The position numbers and the translations under genes are program-made. A stretch of 64,000 nt of DNA, taken from positions 23,310 through 87,309 of the forward strand of contig CAUFMG010000012.1 in the NCBI GenBank assembly GCA_959026725.1, written 5' to 3'. The notes beneath the pieces were generated by a model. It searched no databases and was not told the origin of the DNA. It saw only the letters and a program-made list of their open reading frames with translations. Positions 14,615 to 23,526 of this stretch are shown here, piece after piece. Position 1 is the stretch's first letter. Every line of letters begins with the position of its first letter. The stretch comes from an uncultured Collinsella sp. (lineage in GTDB: Bacteria > Actinomycetota > Coriobacteriia > Coriobacteriales > Coriobacteriaceae).

Positions 14615-17583
14615 GATGGAGATGTTCCGTCTGTTGACGCGGCATCTGGCTTTCCCTTGTGGCTGACTTCGTCTAAGAGCTCCGCTGCGATCTCGCTGTT
14701 TTTGAACCTTATGCTGCAGTCTTCGTTCTTTGGGAAAGCTAGCAGCGGGATCGTTCCGTACCAGACAGTTTCTTCGTCAATTATCGCTGCACACAAACGT
14801 CCTTCTGCTCTGATGGCATACTCGACGTTCATTTCGGCCAAAGTCTCTTTTGCATCTTCACGCGGAGTCGAGGCAAGGTAAATCTCAAGGGCAATCCCTC
14901 GGGCAGCGGCGCCTTTGATTGCATCGCCGAGCTTTGCAAGGCAGGCGGCAGATACGTAGGGCGCGGCAATGAAGATGCTCTTGGCGGCGTCGACGATGTC
15001 TTCAACCAATGTCTCTACGGCATTCGCCGGCTCTATGAGAATGTTTTGATCGGGCTGCTCGCTGCCTCCGGTCACGTAGACTTCGTACCCAAGCTTGGCG
15101 TAGGTCTTGAGTCTCTTCTGGTACATGCGGGCGAGCATGGGTATCGACAGGTCGACGTAGTCGAATATCTCAACCCGCTGTTTGCCGTCGTAGTTTCTAT
15201 GCAGCCTGCCTGCCTGTTGCGTTACGCTGCCATCCCAGGCTATCGGCGTCGCAATAAACAAGTTGTCGAGATATGCAAGGTCGAACCCCTCGCTCAGGAG
15301 GCTTTCGGTGGCAACAATGATTCTGTGCTCGTGCTCAAAGCCGGGAAGCTTGCTCAATATCGCTTTCCTCTCTTTAGCATCGATTTCCCCGGTTAAGAGG
15401 ATGGGCTCGTGTCCGCGGTCGCGAAGGAGCCTGCAAAGCTCCTCGGCATGCTTTTTCCTTTTTGAAAGCACAAGTGGGTGTCGACCGCTTGATGCGGCTT
15501 CGAGGGCATCGTCGACAATTAATTCATTTCTTGCCGTATGCGCGCACAGAAGGTCGAGAATCTGATTGAAGCTTGCACCGGGCTCGTAGGCCGGTAGTCG
15601 AATTCCGGTAAAACGAGGCCGTACGATGCGCTGGATGCCCTGCTGGATCGCTTGCGTTTTTGGATCGATGACATAGCGAAGCGGTCCGCAGAGCATGGAG
15701 AGTGCCCGCGTAAGACCGTCGGAGCGCTCGGGCGTTGCGGAAAGGCCGTATACGTATTTGGCCGGGGCAGACTTGAGAACAAGCTCGAGCTGCGGCGCGG
15801 CGGCATGGTGGCATTCGTCGCAGATAATGAGGCCGTAATTGCGAACAAGGTCCTTAACTATTGGCTCTCCGGTTTGGCGGTCTTTGCCAGACAGCGATTG
15901 AAATGAAGCGACGTCGATGAGGCCACTTACGGCGGTCTTGCCTCCTCCAATTTGCCCGATGAGCGGAGGCTGCTTTTTGCTGATTCGTCCTTTTGGGGTT
16001 CGGACGGGCTCCCTGTTGTCCGTAATGTCGACAAATCGCTCGAGCTGGGATTTCCATTGGGTTATGAGCGCGGTCTTGGGAACGATGACGAGCGTTGGAA
16101 GACCAATGGCGGCAATAAGGTAAGCTCCGATGACGGTTTTACCGAAGCCTGTCGGAGCGGACATGATTCCGTCTTCGTATATGAGCATCTGATCAACGGC
16201 GATTTGCTGCTCAGGGCGAAGGGCGCCTTTAAATGTCATCACAATTTGATTGTCAGATTTGCGTTCGTCTGAATAGTGGACAGAGACGCCGGTTTCTTGG
16301 AGCAGTCGCTCAAGTTGAGCTTTGCAGCCTCTGGGAATCGCGACGCAGCCGCCTCTAAGCTCGCTGAGGTCTATGAGCCGCGGTTTACCGAATACTGATT
16401 GATGCATAGATTGCGCGCGGAAGAATTCCGGGTTGGCGAATGTTGCGAGCCCGCGGATTTCCATTTGAGCCGCTGGACTCAGAGACTTCTCGGGGATGTA
16501 CAGCATATCGGCTTGTGTGACGGGCAGCGATGAAGGAAAGTCCCGCGATGTGAGCGGTAGCCGTTTGCGGGGCGTTTGGGCATACCGTTTGGTCTTGTTT
16601 GCCACCGTAACTGTTGCTAGCCCGTGTGGGTTGTCCCCAGTGGTTTCGATCAGATTTTGCACTGTCGAGCGCGGAATCAGCTGGACTTGCGACAGATAAA
16701 GCCATTGGTCGGGAAAGGGCTCGAATTGTTCGTCTACAAATACGCTGTTTCCTTCACGTTGTGCCTTGCCTTGAAAGGGAAGTGCGATGAGGTTTCCAAA
16801 GCCTCCATCGGGGATAGTGACCTGAGCGGGGAGCATTCGATCAAAGGCCTCGAACGTGATTGTTTTATTAAGCGCCGCGGCTTCGGTTATGAGGTAACTT
16901 CCAAACTCTCTGGCAGCCTTTGCGTCGATTGGCTCGAGGAAGAAAAACCAGATGTGTGCGCCGTTGCCGGACCTTGAGCGCTCAACGGCGGCGTTAATGC
17001 TCCGTCGTTTTGCAACAAGCCGTACGGCATTTGTTGCCTCTTTCCAGTCCGCTTTGTCAAAATCGATGACGAGAACTTTCGTGTTGCAGTCCCTGTCGAG
17101 AACATATTGCCCAAGGACATCGCGGAACCGGTCATCGTTGCCTTTAAAGTGAGCAATGATTGCGGCATCGCTTAATTCGGGGAAGATGCGATTGCCGCAT
17201 TCTGCGCATTTGACTCTTTGATGGGCTGCTTTGGGGCAAATTCCCGACTTCCACTCGTTTGCGCAAGCGGGCGTATAGCCGATACCTCCGTCTTTTCTGC
17301 GATATCCATGAGCGTAAACATCTTTACGTCCGGTAAAGAGACTGCGAAAGAGCTCGAGTTTGTCACGTGCTGGGCTCGCGCTGGTGACGATGCCCTCGAT
17401 TCGCGCTCGTTCATCGAACAAAGCGCCAGCTTCTTCCCACTCTTCAAGTGTGGCGTAGCGTACGTCTGAACCGTTGTTGCAAATGACGATTTGTCGGTGT
17501 GGGTCCGAGGTGTGCGCGATCGTCTGATCGTATTTAAATTGTGCGGTCCCAAAGAGGGCGTATTGATGCATGGTGTTGCCCAT
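14599..17583 (-). CDS. TOTE conflict-system protein: AEP primase, SF2 helicase and PLD-like domain
   Basis: A 994-residue multidomain protein. Residues ~100-130 hold four cysteines (107, 116, 126, 129), a probable zinc site. Residues ~140-300 are an archaeo-eukaryotic primase domain with the hhDFD motif (VIDFD, 172-176) and SGNGAHIW (205-212). Residues ~450-830 are a superfamily-2 helicase with APTGFGKT (476-483), DECHH (589-593) and SATPER (615-620). The C-terminal ~150 residues resemble a phospholipase-D-like fold with a degenerate HKD site. This primase-helicase-nuclease layout is that of TOTE conflict systems, thought to act against invading nucleic acid. It is a single intact gene of lower GC than the flanking housekeeping genes, next to a toxin-antitoxin pair. 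Confidence 0.8.
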   Translation of the reverse strand: MGNTMHQYALFGTAQFKYDQTIAHTSDPHRQIVICNNGSDVRYATLEEWEEAGALFDERARIEGIVTSASPARDKLELFRSLFTGRKDVYAHGYRRKDGGIGYTPACANEWKSGICPKAAHQRVKCAECGNRIFPELSDAAIIAHFKGNDDRFRDVLGQYVLDRDCNTKVLVIDFDKADWKEATNAVRLVAKRRSINAAVERSRSGNGAHIWFFFLEPIDAKAAREFGSYLITEAAALNKTITFEAFDRMLPAQVTIPDGGFGNLIALPFQGKAQREGNSVFVDEQFEPFPDQWLYLSQVQLIPRSTVQNLIETTGDNPHGLATVTVANKTKRYAQTPRKRLPLTSRDFPSSLPVTQADMLYIPEKSLSPAAQMEIRGLATFANPEFFRAQSMHQSVFGKPRLIDLSELRGGCVAIPRGCKAQLERLLQETGVSVHYSDERKSDNQIVMTFKGALRPEQQIAVDQMLIYEDGIMSAPTGFGKTVIGAYLIAAIGLPTLVIVPKTALITQWKSQLERFVDITDNREPVRTPKGRISKKQPPLIGQIGGGKTAVSGLIDVASFQSLSGKDRQTGEPIVKDLVRNYGLIICDECHHAAAPQLELVLKSAPAKYVYGLSATPERSDGLTRALSMLCGPLRYVIDPKTQAIQQGIQRIVRPRFTGIRLPAYEPGASFNQILDLLCAHTARNELIVDDALEAASSGRHPLVLSKRKKHAEELCRLLRDRGHEPILLTGEIDAKERKAILSKLPGFEHEHRIIVATESLLSEGFDLAYLDNLFIATPIAWDGSVTQQAGRLHRNYDGKQRVEIFDYVDLSIPMLARMYQKRLKTYAKLGYEVYVTGGSEQPDQNILIEPANAVETLVEDIVDAAKSIFIAAPYVSAACLAKLGDAIKGAAARGIALEIYLASTPREDAKETLAEMNVEYAIRAEGRLCAAIIDEETVWYGTIPLLAFPKNEDCSIRFKNSEIAAELLDEVSHKGKPDAASTDGTSPSLAVK

Positions 17584-17792
17584 TTGAATGCCGTCCTTGT
17601 ACTGGAGTTGTTGAGACGAGGGTACGGCATTGCGGCTTTTTGGGATATCTAATTTCGATTCAAGTTCGCTAATGGCGAGGGATTATTCCGCGAGCGGCTT
17701 TCGGTCGATGTCAAAGCGCGCGACGGCCCTTGATAACCAGGATTTGCGGTCATGTGGGTAGCCGGAGGCATACAGAGCGGGCTTCATTCGGA

Positions 17793-18020
17793 CCCGGTGG
17801 GCAAAAAATGGCAAATATGAGTACTGTTGTTTGGTTAGTACCATATCATTTGGAAAGTATTTAAGACCAATTGGCTGCGATTTGATATATCCAACCCCCT
17901 TACCACGACGATTCGGTACTTTATGGCGCTTGAAATCGGTGAAAGCGGGCAATTTCAGCAAGATTTTGCTGTTACTAAAATTGTGACAGTACTCATATTT
18001 GCCATTTTTTGCCCACTGGG
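17793..18020. repeat. 228-bp element with 36-bp terminal inverted repeats
   Basis: The left arm (17793-17828) includes GTGGGCAAAAAATGGCAAAT and continues ATGAGTACTGT. The right arm (17985-18020) is its complement with only a few mismatches. Weaker inverted similarity continues inwards (GTTAGTACC against GTTACTAAA). The element is clearly AT-richer than the surroundings and contains no convincing gene. The layout fits a MITE-like element or a long structured RNA. Confidence 0.7.
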
Positions 18021-18108
18021 TATCGTCGGGGGCTAGTCGAAGCTCCCTCAAACAGCTGGGAATGCGCCGATCGCCAGCATATCTTGCATATGGATGGCGC
18101 AGCAAAAA

Positions 18109-18175
18109 AGTTGCGGTGGAATAGGGTTTGATTGGCGGCTGATGAGCTAAAAACAGTCCCTATTCCACCGCAACT
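18109..18175. repeat. 66-bp palindromic hairpin repeat, family 1, copy 3
   Basis: AGTTGCGGTGGAATAGGG pairs with CCCTATTCCACCGCAACT. The core is nearly identical to copy 2 (GATTGGCGGCT...). It lies 14 bases downstream of the stop of the degV gene. Confidence 0.85.
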
Positions 18176-18188
18176 GATGTGGGCGTCC

Positions 18189-19049
18189 CTAGTGAGTTGG
18201 CTGGTAGCGGGGGCAGTAGCTGATGGCGATGGCGTCGACGCCTACGTGGGTGGCAATGGTGCAGCCGATGGGGCCGGTGCCGGCGTCTACGTAGTCTTGG
18301 CCCGCGAGCGCTTGGTTGACGAGTTCCTGCTCCTCGGCGGCGCCGGTCGTGAGCACGCGCACGCTGGAGCCCGGATGCTCGGCCAAAAATGCGAGGCAAT
18401 CGGCCATGGTGTTGGCAACGATGCGCTTGGCGCCGCGGCCCTTTTTGATGGCCTTGATCTCGCCCGATTTCCACTCCGGCGAAACGGCCAGGCGAATGTT
18501 GAGCATCTGCGTGAGCTGGCCGGCGAGTTTAGGTGCGCGGCCGTTCTTGACCAGGTTCTCGAGCGTGCGGGGAATCAGCAGCAGGTGGGCGTCGGGCAGC
18601 GTCGCGCGGATCTGCGCCTCGGTCTCGTCCAGGCTGCGACCGTCCTCGCGCATGGCGAGCGCGTACTCCACCAGCAGGCCTTCGGCACCCGAACCGGTGC
18701 GCGAATCGATGCAGCGCACGTCGAGCTCGTGGGTCTCGGCCGTCAGGCTGGCGTTGGCATAGCAGGCGGACCACTCGCTGCATAGCGAGATAAAGATGGC
18801 GCTATCGTGGCCGTCGGCGAGCACGCGGTCAAAGAGCGCCTTGAACTCGCCGGCGCTCGGCTGCGAGGTGTGCGGCAACTGCTCGGAGCCAGCCATGCGG
18901 GCGACGTATTCCTCGGCGGTAATCTGCACTTGGTCGAGCAGGTCCTCACCCTCGATAATCACATGCAGTGGAATCACGTAAATGCCGAGCTCTTGAGCAC
19001 GGGCGGGGGAGATGTCCGATGTGGAGTCGGTTATGATGGCAAAAGACAT
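18189..19049 (-). CDS. DegV-family fatty-acid-binding protein
   Basis: A 286-residue DegV/FakB-type protein. It starts MSFAIITDSTSDISPARA, the hallmark N terminus, and carries the lipid-pocket motifs TSQPSAGEF and IDSRTGSGAEGLLVEYA, plus LKARPxL-like residues near KNGRAPKLAGQL. Such proteins bind a fatty acid and, with FakA, present it for phosphorylation and incorporation into phospholipid. No fakA is in the window. Start at 19049 follows GAAAGGTG; an in-frame upstream ATG (19106) has a basic, non-family extension and is rejected. Flanked downstream by a palindromic repeat. Confidence 0.88.
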   Translation of the reverse strand: MSFAIITDSTSDISPARAQELGIYVIPLHVIIEGEDLLDQVQITAEEYVARMAGSEQLPHTSQPSAGEFKALFDRVLADGHDSAIFISLCSEWSACYANASLTAETHELDVRCIDSRTGSGAEGLLVEYALAMREDGRSLDETEAQIRATLPDAHLLLIPRTLENLVKNGRAPKLAGQLTQMLNIRLAVSPEWKSGEIKAIKKGRGAKRIVANTMADCLAFLAEHPGSSVRVLTTGAAEEQELVNQALAGQDYVDAGTGPIGCTIATHVGVDAIAISYCPRYQPTH

Positions 19050-19205
19050 AATTGCACCTTTCGTTGGGGCGCTTGCGCGCCGCCTTCTGAGAGCAAAGTG
19101 CGACAAGTATAGTGGAGTCGTTCCACATTTCTAGGTTCAATTGTTGAATAGTCAACAGTTTGAAGTGTCGGTGTGGAAATCATCAACTGGGGAAGAGGGA
19201 TGCCG

Positions 19206-19868
19206 ATGGCGGCATTACAGCTATGCGAGCGGCCGGTTGTGCTGTTCGATTTTGACGGCACGGTGGCCGATACGGGCCGGGCGGTGATGACCTCGACGCG
19301 CAAGACGTTGGCCGCGCGCGGGTTTTCGGAGGCGCAGATGGGTGACCTGCGCCGCATGATCGGGCCGCCCCTGTGGAAGAGCTTTCACGACTTTTATGGC
19401 TTCTCCCGCGAGGAGTCGCTTGTGGTGGCTGACGAGTACCGTGCCTTTTTTGATGAGCTGGGACCTGAAGAGTATCCCGTGTTCGACGGAATCCCCGAGC
19501 TGCTCGATGGCCTTGCCGCGCAGGGGCATCGCATGGCGGTCGCGACGTCTCGCATGGAGGCGAAGTGCATCGATATGGTGCATGAGCTGGGGATTTGCCA
19601 GTTTGAGGCAGTGGTTGGCATGAATCCGCCGCAGGGGCGCGAGACCAAGGCGGATTCGGTCCGCGATGCCCTGGCGGCCCTGGGCGCGACCGCGGACGAG
19701 GCCGTGATGATCGGCGACCGCTTTAACGATGTGGAGGGCGCGCACGCGATGGGTGTGCCGTGTATCGGCATCTATTCGGGCGCGGCGGCGCCGGGGGAGC
19801 ACGAGGCCGCGGGTGCCGATGCGGTGGTGCACTCGGTGGCCGAGCTTGCTAAACTTTTCGCTATATAA
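19206..19868 (+). CDS. HAD-superfamily hydrolase (phosphoglycolate phosphatase-like)
   Basis: A 220-residue HAD phosphatase of subclass I. Motif I is FDFDGT (Asp15 and Asp17), motif II the Thr/Ser in AVATSR, motif III a lysine after EAK..., and motif IV GDRFNDVEGA. A helical cap lies between motif I and II. This is the Gph/PgmB-like group; substrate not predictable. Several starts are possible (GTG 19173, ATG 19200, ATG 19206). 19206 is favoured because GGAAGAGGG lies six bases upstream and the conserved fold begins at once. It precedes the dipeptidase gene by 54 bp and is probably cotranscribed. Confidence 0.85.
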   Translation: MAALQLCERPVVLFDFDGTVADTGRAVMTSTRKTLAARGFSEAQMGDLRRMIGPPLWKSFHDFYGFSREESLVVADEYRAFFDELGPEEYPVFDGIPELLDGLAAQGHRMAVATSRMEAKCIDMVHELGICQFEAVVGMNPPQGRETKADSVRDALAALGATADEAVMIGDRFNDVEGAHAMGVPCIGIYSGAAAPGEHEAAGADAVVHSVAELAKLFAI

Positions 19869-19922
19869 GTATGCGATGTGAGGGGCGGGCACGCTCGCCG
19901 CTCATTGGTAAGGAGGTCGTCC

Positions 19923-21359
19923 ATGAATCAGGTGGAGCAGAGCGTTGCCGAGTATGTCGACGAGGTCTGGGAAGATGTCGTCGCCGATATCGAGCAGCTG
20001 GTGAGCTATCCGTCTGTGGCCGTTGCTGCCGATGCGGAGCCCGGTGCGCCGTTTGGCCGCCCGGTCCGTGATGCGCTCGATTGCGCGCTCGGCATTGCGC
20101 AAAAGCTCGGCTATCAGACGAGCGACGACGAGGGCTATGTGGGCATTGCCGATATTCCTGGCCGCGGCGACAAACAGCTCGCGACCATCTGCCACGTGGA
20201 CGTGGTGCCCGCCGGTCCCGGCTGGAACACCGACCCGTTTGCGATGGAGCGCCGCGAGGGCTGGCTGCTCGGCCGTGGCGTGATCGACGACAAGGGCCCG
20301 GCGGTGTTGTCGCTCTACGCCGGCGCTTATCTGCTCAAACACGGCATTGTGCCGCGCTATACCTTCCGCGCGCTGCTGGGCTGCGATGAGGAAGTGGGCA
20401 TGTCCGACGTTCACCATTATCTGGAGAACCACGCAGTCCCCGACTTTTTGTTTACGCCCGATGCCGAGTTCCCGGTCTGCAATGCCGAGAAGGGCCAGTT
20501 TGGGGCGACGTTCGTGAGCTCCAAGATCGACGGCGGGCGCATCGTGTCGTGGAGCGGCGCCGAGACGAGCAATGCCATTCCGTCGCAGTCCATCTGCGAG
20601 CTCGCGATTGCCGCCGATGAGCTGCCGCCGCCGGTCGAGAACGCCGATCGCCTTGAGATCACGACACTCGATAACGGGCATGCGCAGATTTTTGCCCACG
20701 GCATTGGCGGTCATGCCTCGATGCCTGAGGGCACTATCAACGCTGTCGGCCTGATCGTGGCGTATCTGCGCGAGGCCGAGGACGCGTTTGGCGCCCGTGA
20801 CAAGCGCCTGTTGACGCCCGCCGAGCACGAGTTTGTCAAGTTTTTGGCCTTTGTGCATGCGGACGCCTATGGCCGCGGCCTGGGTATCGATGCGACGAGT
20901 CCGGCGTTTGGCCCGCTTACCTGCAACGCTGGCGTCATCCGCGTGGCGGATGGCCATATCGAGCAGGTCATCGACGTGCGCTTCCCCGACAGCACGAGTG
21001 CCGATACCATCCGCGAGCAGCTCGATCCGCTCGTGGGCCGTTTCGGCGTGACGTGCCAGCTGGGTCGCGCGAAGGTGCCGTTCTCGGTCTCTGCCGATGA
21101 TCCGGCCGTGAAGGCGCTTATCGATACCTATAACGAGTTCACCGGCAAGCATGCTGAACCCTTTGCCATGGGCGGCGGCACGTACGCGCGCAACTTTGCC
21201 CGCGCCGTCTCGTTTGGCCCCGAGGAGACCGGCCTGGAGCTGCCCTCGTGGGGCGGCCAGATGCACGGCCCCAACGAGTGCGCCAACGAGGAACAGCTCA
21301 AGCAGGCGCTCAAGATCTATATTGTTGCGATCCTCCGTTTGAATGAATTAGAGCTTTAA
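19923..21359 (+). CDS. pepV: PepV/Sapep-type M20 metallo-dipeptidase
   Basis: A 478-residue di-zinc (or manganese) peptidase of family M20, Sapep/PepV branch, cleaving dipeptides in the cytoplasm. Metal ligands lie in ICHVDVVPAGPGW (His), GRGVIDDKGP (Asp) and GCDEEVGMSDVHHY (Glu-Glu). The C-terminal FAMGGGTYARNF and GGQMHGPNECANEE supply the final histidine. Its length matches the family. AAGGAGG precedes ATG 19923. It follows the HAD phosphatase closely and is followed by a family-1 palindrome. Confidence 0.92.
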   Translation: MNQVEQSVAEYVDEVWEDVVADIEQLVSYPSVAVAADAEPGAPFGRPVRDALDCALGIAQKLGYQTSDDEGYVGIADIPGRGDKQLATICHVDVVPAGPGWNTDPFAMERREGWLLGRGVIDDKGPAVLSLYAGAYLLKHGIVPRYTFRALLGCDEEVGMSDVHHYLENHAVPDFLFTPDAEFPVCNAEKGQFGATFVSSKIDGGRIVSWSGAETSNAIPSQSICELAIAADELPPPVENADRLEITTLDNGHAQIFAHGIGGHASMPEGTINAVGLIVAYLREAEDAFGARDKRLLTPAEHEFVKFLAFVHADAYGRGLGIDATSPAFGPLTCNAGVIRVADGHIEQVIDVRFPDSTSADTIREQLDPLVGRFGVTCQLGRAKVPFSVSADDPAVKALIDTYNEFTGKHAEPFAMGGGTYARNFARAVSFGPEETGLELPSWGGQMHGPNECANEEQLKQALKIYIVAILRLNELEL

Positions 21360-21380
21360 GGTCTCGCGGTTTCCCAATCT

Positions 21381-21449
21381 AAGTTGCGGTGGAATAGTTC
21401 CTAGAATGGGCCATTTGATGGCCAAGCAGGAACTATTTCACCGCAACTT
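21381..21449. repeat. 66-bp palindromic hairpin repeat, family 1, copy 4
   Basis: AAGTTGCGGTGGAATAGTTC pairs with GAACTATTTCACCGCAACTT (one G-T pair). It follows the dipeptidase gene and is itself followed by TGTTTTTATT, so it could terminate transcription there. It carries the TAGTTC/GAACTA arm type, shared with copy 1. Confidence 0.85.
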
Positions 21450-21653
21450 TGTTTTTATTGGTGTAAAAGGCGGGTCATGCTTGGTGGCGGGTTTGTTATT
21501 CGTTTGTAAAGGCCGTGCTGCGCTTGCGGTAAGGGTCTATCAAATGCCCGTAAGAAACCGTAGTTGGCGCGGACGCTGCCCGGTCGGGGCCGTATCTTTC
21601 CAAACAGCAAAGCGGGTGGGGTGCCCGCGAGTCGCATGTATGAAAGGAAGATC

Positions 21654-22592
21654 ATGCTCGATCAGGCTTATTCTCGTCGTCAGTTCCTCGGCCTCGCTGG
21701 TGGTTTTGCCAGCATCGTCGGTCTCGGTCTCGTTGGTTGCGGCGGCTCCGGCGCATCCGATGCCGCCGACAAGGGTAGCGCCGCTGCTGCCGAGTCCGTC
21801 TCCGGCGAGGTGACTTACGACGGTGCCTCTTCGTTCCAGGCTCTCGTCGAGGCCGCTGCCGAGAAGTTCATGGACGCCAACCCCGATGTCTCCGTCTCCG
21901 GCTCGGGTAACGGTTCGGGCAAGGGCCTGACCGCTGTTGCCGCCGGCACCGTCACCATCGGCAACTCCGACGTCTTCGCCGAGACCAAGCTCGAGGCCGA
22001 CCAGGTCAAGAACCTCGTCGACCACGAGGTTGCCGTCGTGGGCATGGGCCCCGTCGTTTCCAAGAACGTGACGGTCGACGACCTGTCCCTCGAGCAGCTC
22101 AAGGGTATCTTCTCCGGTCAGATTACCAACTGGAAGGAGGTCGGCGGCGACGACGCCACCATCGTCGTCCTCAACCGCAAGGCCGGCTCCGGCACCCGCG
22201 CCACCTTCGAGGCCGCCGTCTTTGGCGACGAGGCCGTCGACTTTAAGGGCGATGCCGAGCTCGACAAGTCCGGCGACGTCCAGACTCAGATGGGCAGTAC
22301 CGACAACGCCATCTCCTACCTCGACTTCTCGCACTTCGATGACTCCAAGTTCAACGCCATCAAAGTCGAGGGCGTCGAGCCCAAGAGCAAGAACGTCACC
22401 GACGACTCTTTCAAGATCTGGGCTACCGAGCACATGTACTGCTCCAAGGACGCCGACGAGGCCACCAAGGCCTTCCTGGAGTTTATGCTCTCCGACGACG
22501 TTCAGGGCAAGCTCGTCGAGGAGCAGGGCTTTATCCCCGTCTCTGCCATGAAGGTCGTCAAGGACGCCAGCGGCAAGGTCTCTGCTAAATAA
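21654..22592 (+). CDS. pstS: Phosphate ABC transporter substrate-binding lipoprotein PstS
   Basis: A 312-residue periplasm-side phosphate-binding protein. The signal peptide contains RRQFLGLAGG (twin-arginine-like) and a lipobox LVGC, so it is a lipoprotein anchored to the membrane, possibly exported folded. The mature part has the PstS core SSFQALVEAAAEKF, SGSGNGSGKGL, the phosphate loop RKAGSGTRATFE and SYLDFSHF. AAAGGAAG precedes ATG 21654. It is the first gene of pstSCAB. Codon use is strongly biased to C-ending codons, as expected of a highly expressed protein. No regulator (phoB/phoU) lies in the window. Confidence 0.95.
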   Translation: MLDQAYSRRQFLGLAGGFASIVGLGLVGCGGSGASDAADKGSAAAAESVSGEVTYDGASSFQALVEAAAEKFMDANPDVSVSGSGNGSGKGLTAVAAGTVTIGNSDVFAETKLEADQVKNLVDHEVAVVGMGPVVSKNVTVDDLSLEQLKGIFSGQITNWKEVGGDDATIVVLNRKAGSGTRATFEAAVFGDEAVDFKGDAELDKSGDVQTQMGSTDNAISYLDFSHFDDSKFNAIKVEGVEPKSKNVTDDSFKIWATEHMYCSKDADEATKAFLEFMLSDDVQGKLVEEQGFIPVSAMKVVKDASGKVSAK

Positions 22593-22617
22593 GTAATCGC
22601 CCCCGGAAAGGTTTGCA

Positions 22618-23526
22618 ATGGCAAAACAGCTGCCAAAGCGCGACCTTGAGAACGTGGGCCTGGGCGTCACGGGCGCGTGCGTAGCGCTCGTGACGCTTGT
22701 CGTTGCCGCGCTCATCTTTATGGTCGCCCAAAAGGGCCTCTCGGCTTTTGTCAAGGACGGCGTCTCGGTCGTCGAGTTTTTCACCGGCACCAAGTGGGAC
22801 CTGGCCAACACAGCCGAAAACGGCCTGCCCTATACCGGCGCCCTGCCCCTGATCGTCACCTCGTTTGCGGTCATGGTGCTCTCCACGCTTATCGCGCTGC
22901 CCATCGCCATCGGCTCTGCCATCTTTGCGGTCGAGATTAGCCCTAAGTTTGGCTCTAAGATCTTTCAGCCGCTCATTGAGCTTTTGACCGGCATCCCCTC
23001 GGTCGTCTTTGGCCTGATCGGTTTTCACGTGGTCGTCGGTCTTATGAAGAGCGTTTTCCACGTGAGCACGGGCCTGGGCATCTTGCCCGGCGCCATCGTG
23101 CTGGCGGTCATGACTCTGCCGACGATGACCACGCTTTCGGTCGATGGCTTGCGCGCCGTGCCCGACGGCTACCGCCAGGGCTCGCTCGCGCTGGGCTACA
23201 CCCGCTGGCAGACCATCTGGCACGTGGTGCTCAAGTCCGCCATGCCGTCGCTCATGACCGCGGTTATCTTGGGCATGACCCGCGCCTTTGGCGAGACGCT
23301 CGCCGTGCGCATGGTCATCGGCGGCATCGAGGCCATGCCGACGTCGCTGCTGTCGCCGGCGTCCACCATCACCACCACGCTCACCACGTCCATGGCAGTC
23401 TATGCCGAGGGCTCGGCCCAAGACGATGTTCTGTGGGCGCTCGGCCTGCTGCTGATGGGCATGAGTCTCATCTTCATCCTGATCATCCACCTTATCGGCC
23501 GCAAGGGGGCGAAGGCTCGTGGCTAG
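22618..23526 (+). CDS. pstC: Phosphate ABC transporter permease PstC
   Basis: A 302-residue inner-membrane permease with six predicted hydrophobic segments. The family signature is LLTGIPSVVFGLIGFHVV, and the EAA-type cytoplasmic loop (GSLALGYTRWQTIWHVVLKSAMPSL) contacts PstB. It pairs with PstA to form the phosphate channel. The start at 22618 is 25 bp after pstS and has GGAAAGG upstream. The 3' end overlaps pstA by eight bases, indicating translational coupling. Confidence 0.95.
   Translation: MAKQLPKRDLENVGLGVTGACVALVTLVVAALIFMVAQKGLSAFVKDGVSVVEFFTGTKWDLANTAENGLPYTGALPLIVTSFAVMVLSTLIALPIAIGSAIFAVEISPKFGSKIFQPLIELLTGIPSVVFGLIGFHVVVGLMKSVFHVSTGLGILPGAIVLAVMTLPTMTTLSVDGLRAVPDGYRQGSLALGYTRWQTIWHVVLKSAMPSLMTAVILGMTRAFGETLAVRMVIGGIEAMPTSLLSPASTITTTLTTSMAVYAEGSAQDDVLWALGLLLMGMSLIFILIIHLIGRKGAKARG

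Larger units (their letters stand above)
17584..18188. other. 605-bp gene-free region with inverted-repeat element
   Basis: The gap between the TOTE and DegV genes. It holds the AT-richer inverted-repeat element at 17793-18020 and the family-1 hairpin at 18109-18175. A 140-codon minus-strand frame spans it but is produced by the palindromic element and is not called as a gene. Confidence 0.6.

Noticed and set aside
17683..18105. 140-codon minus-strand frame between the TOTE and DegV genes
   Set aside because: It runs through the 228-bp inverted-repeat element, has no ribosome-binding site and no recognisable domain; the frame is explained by the repeat.
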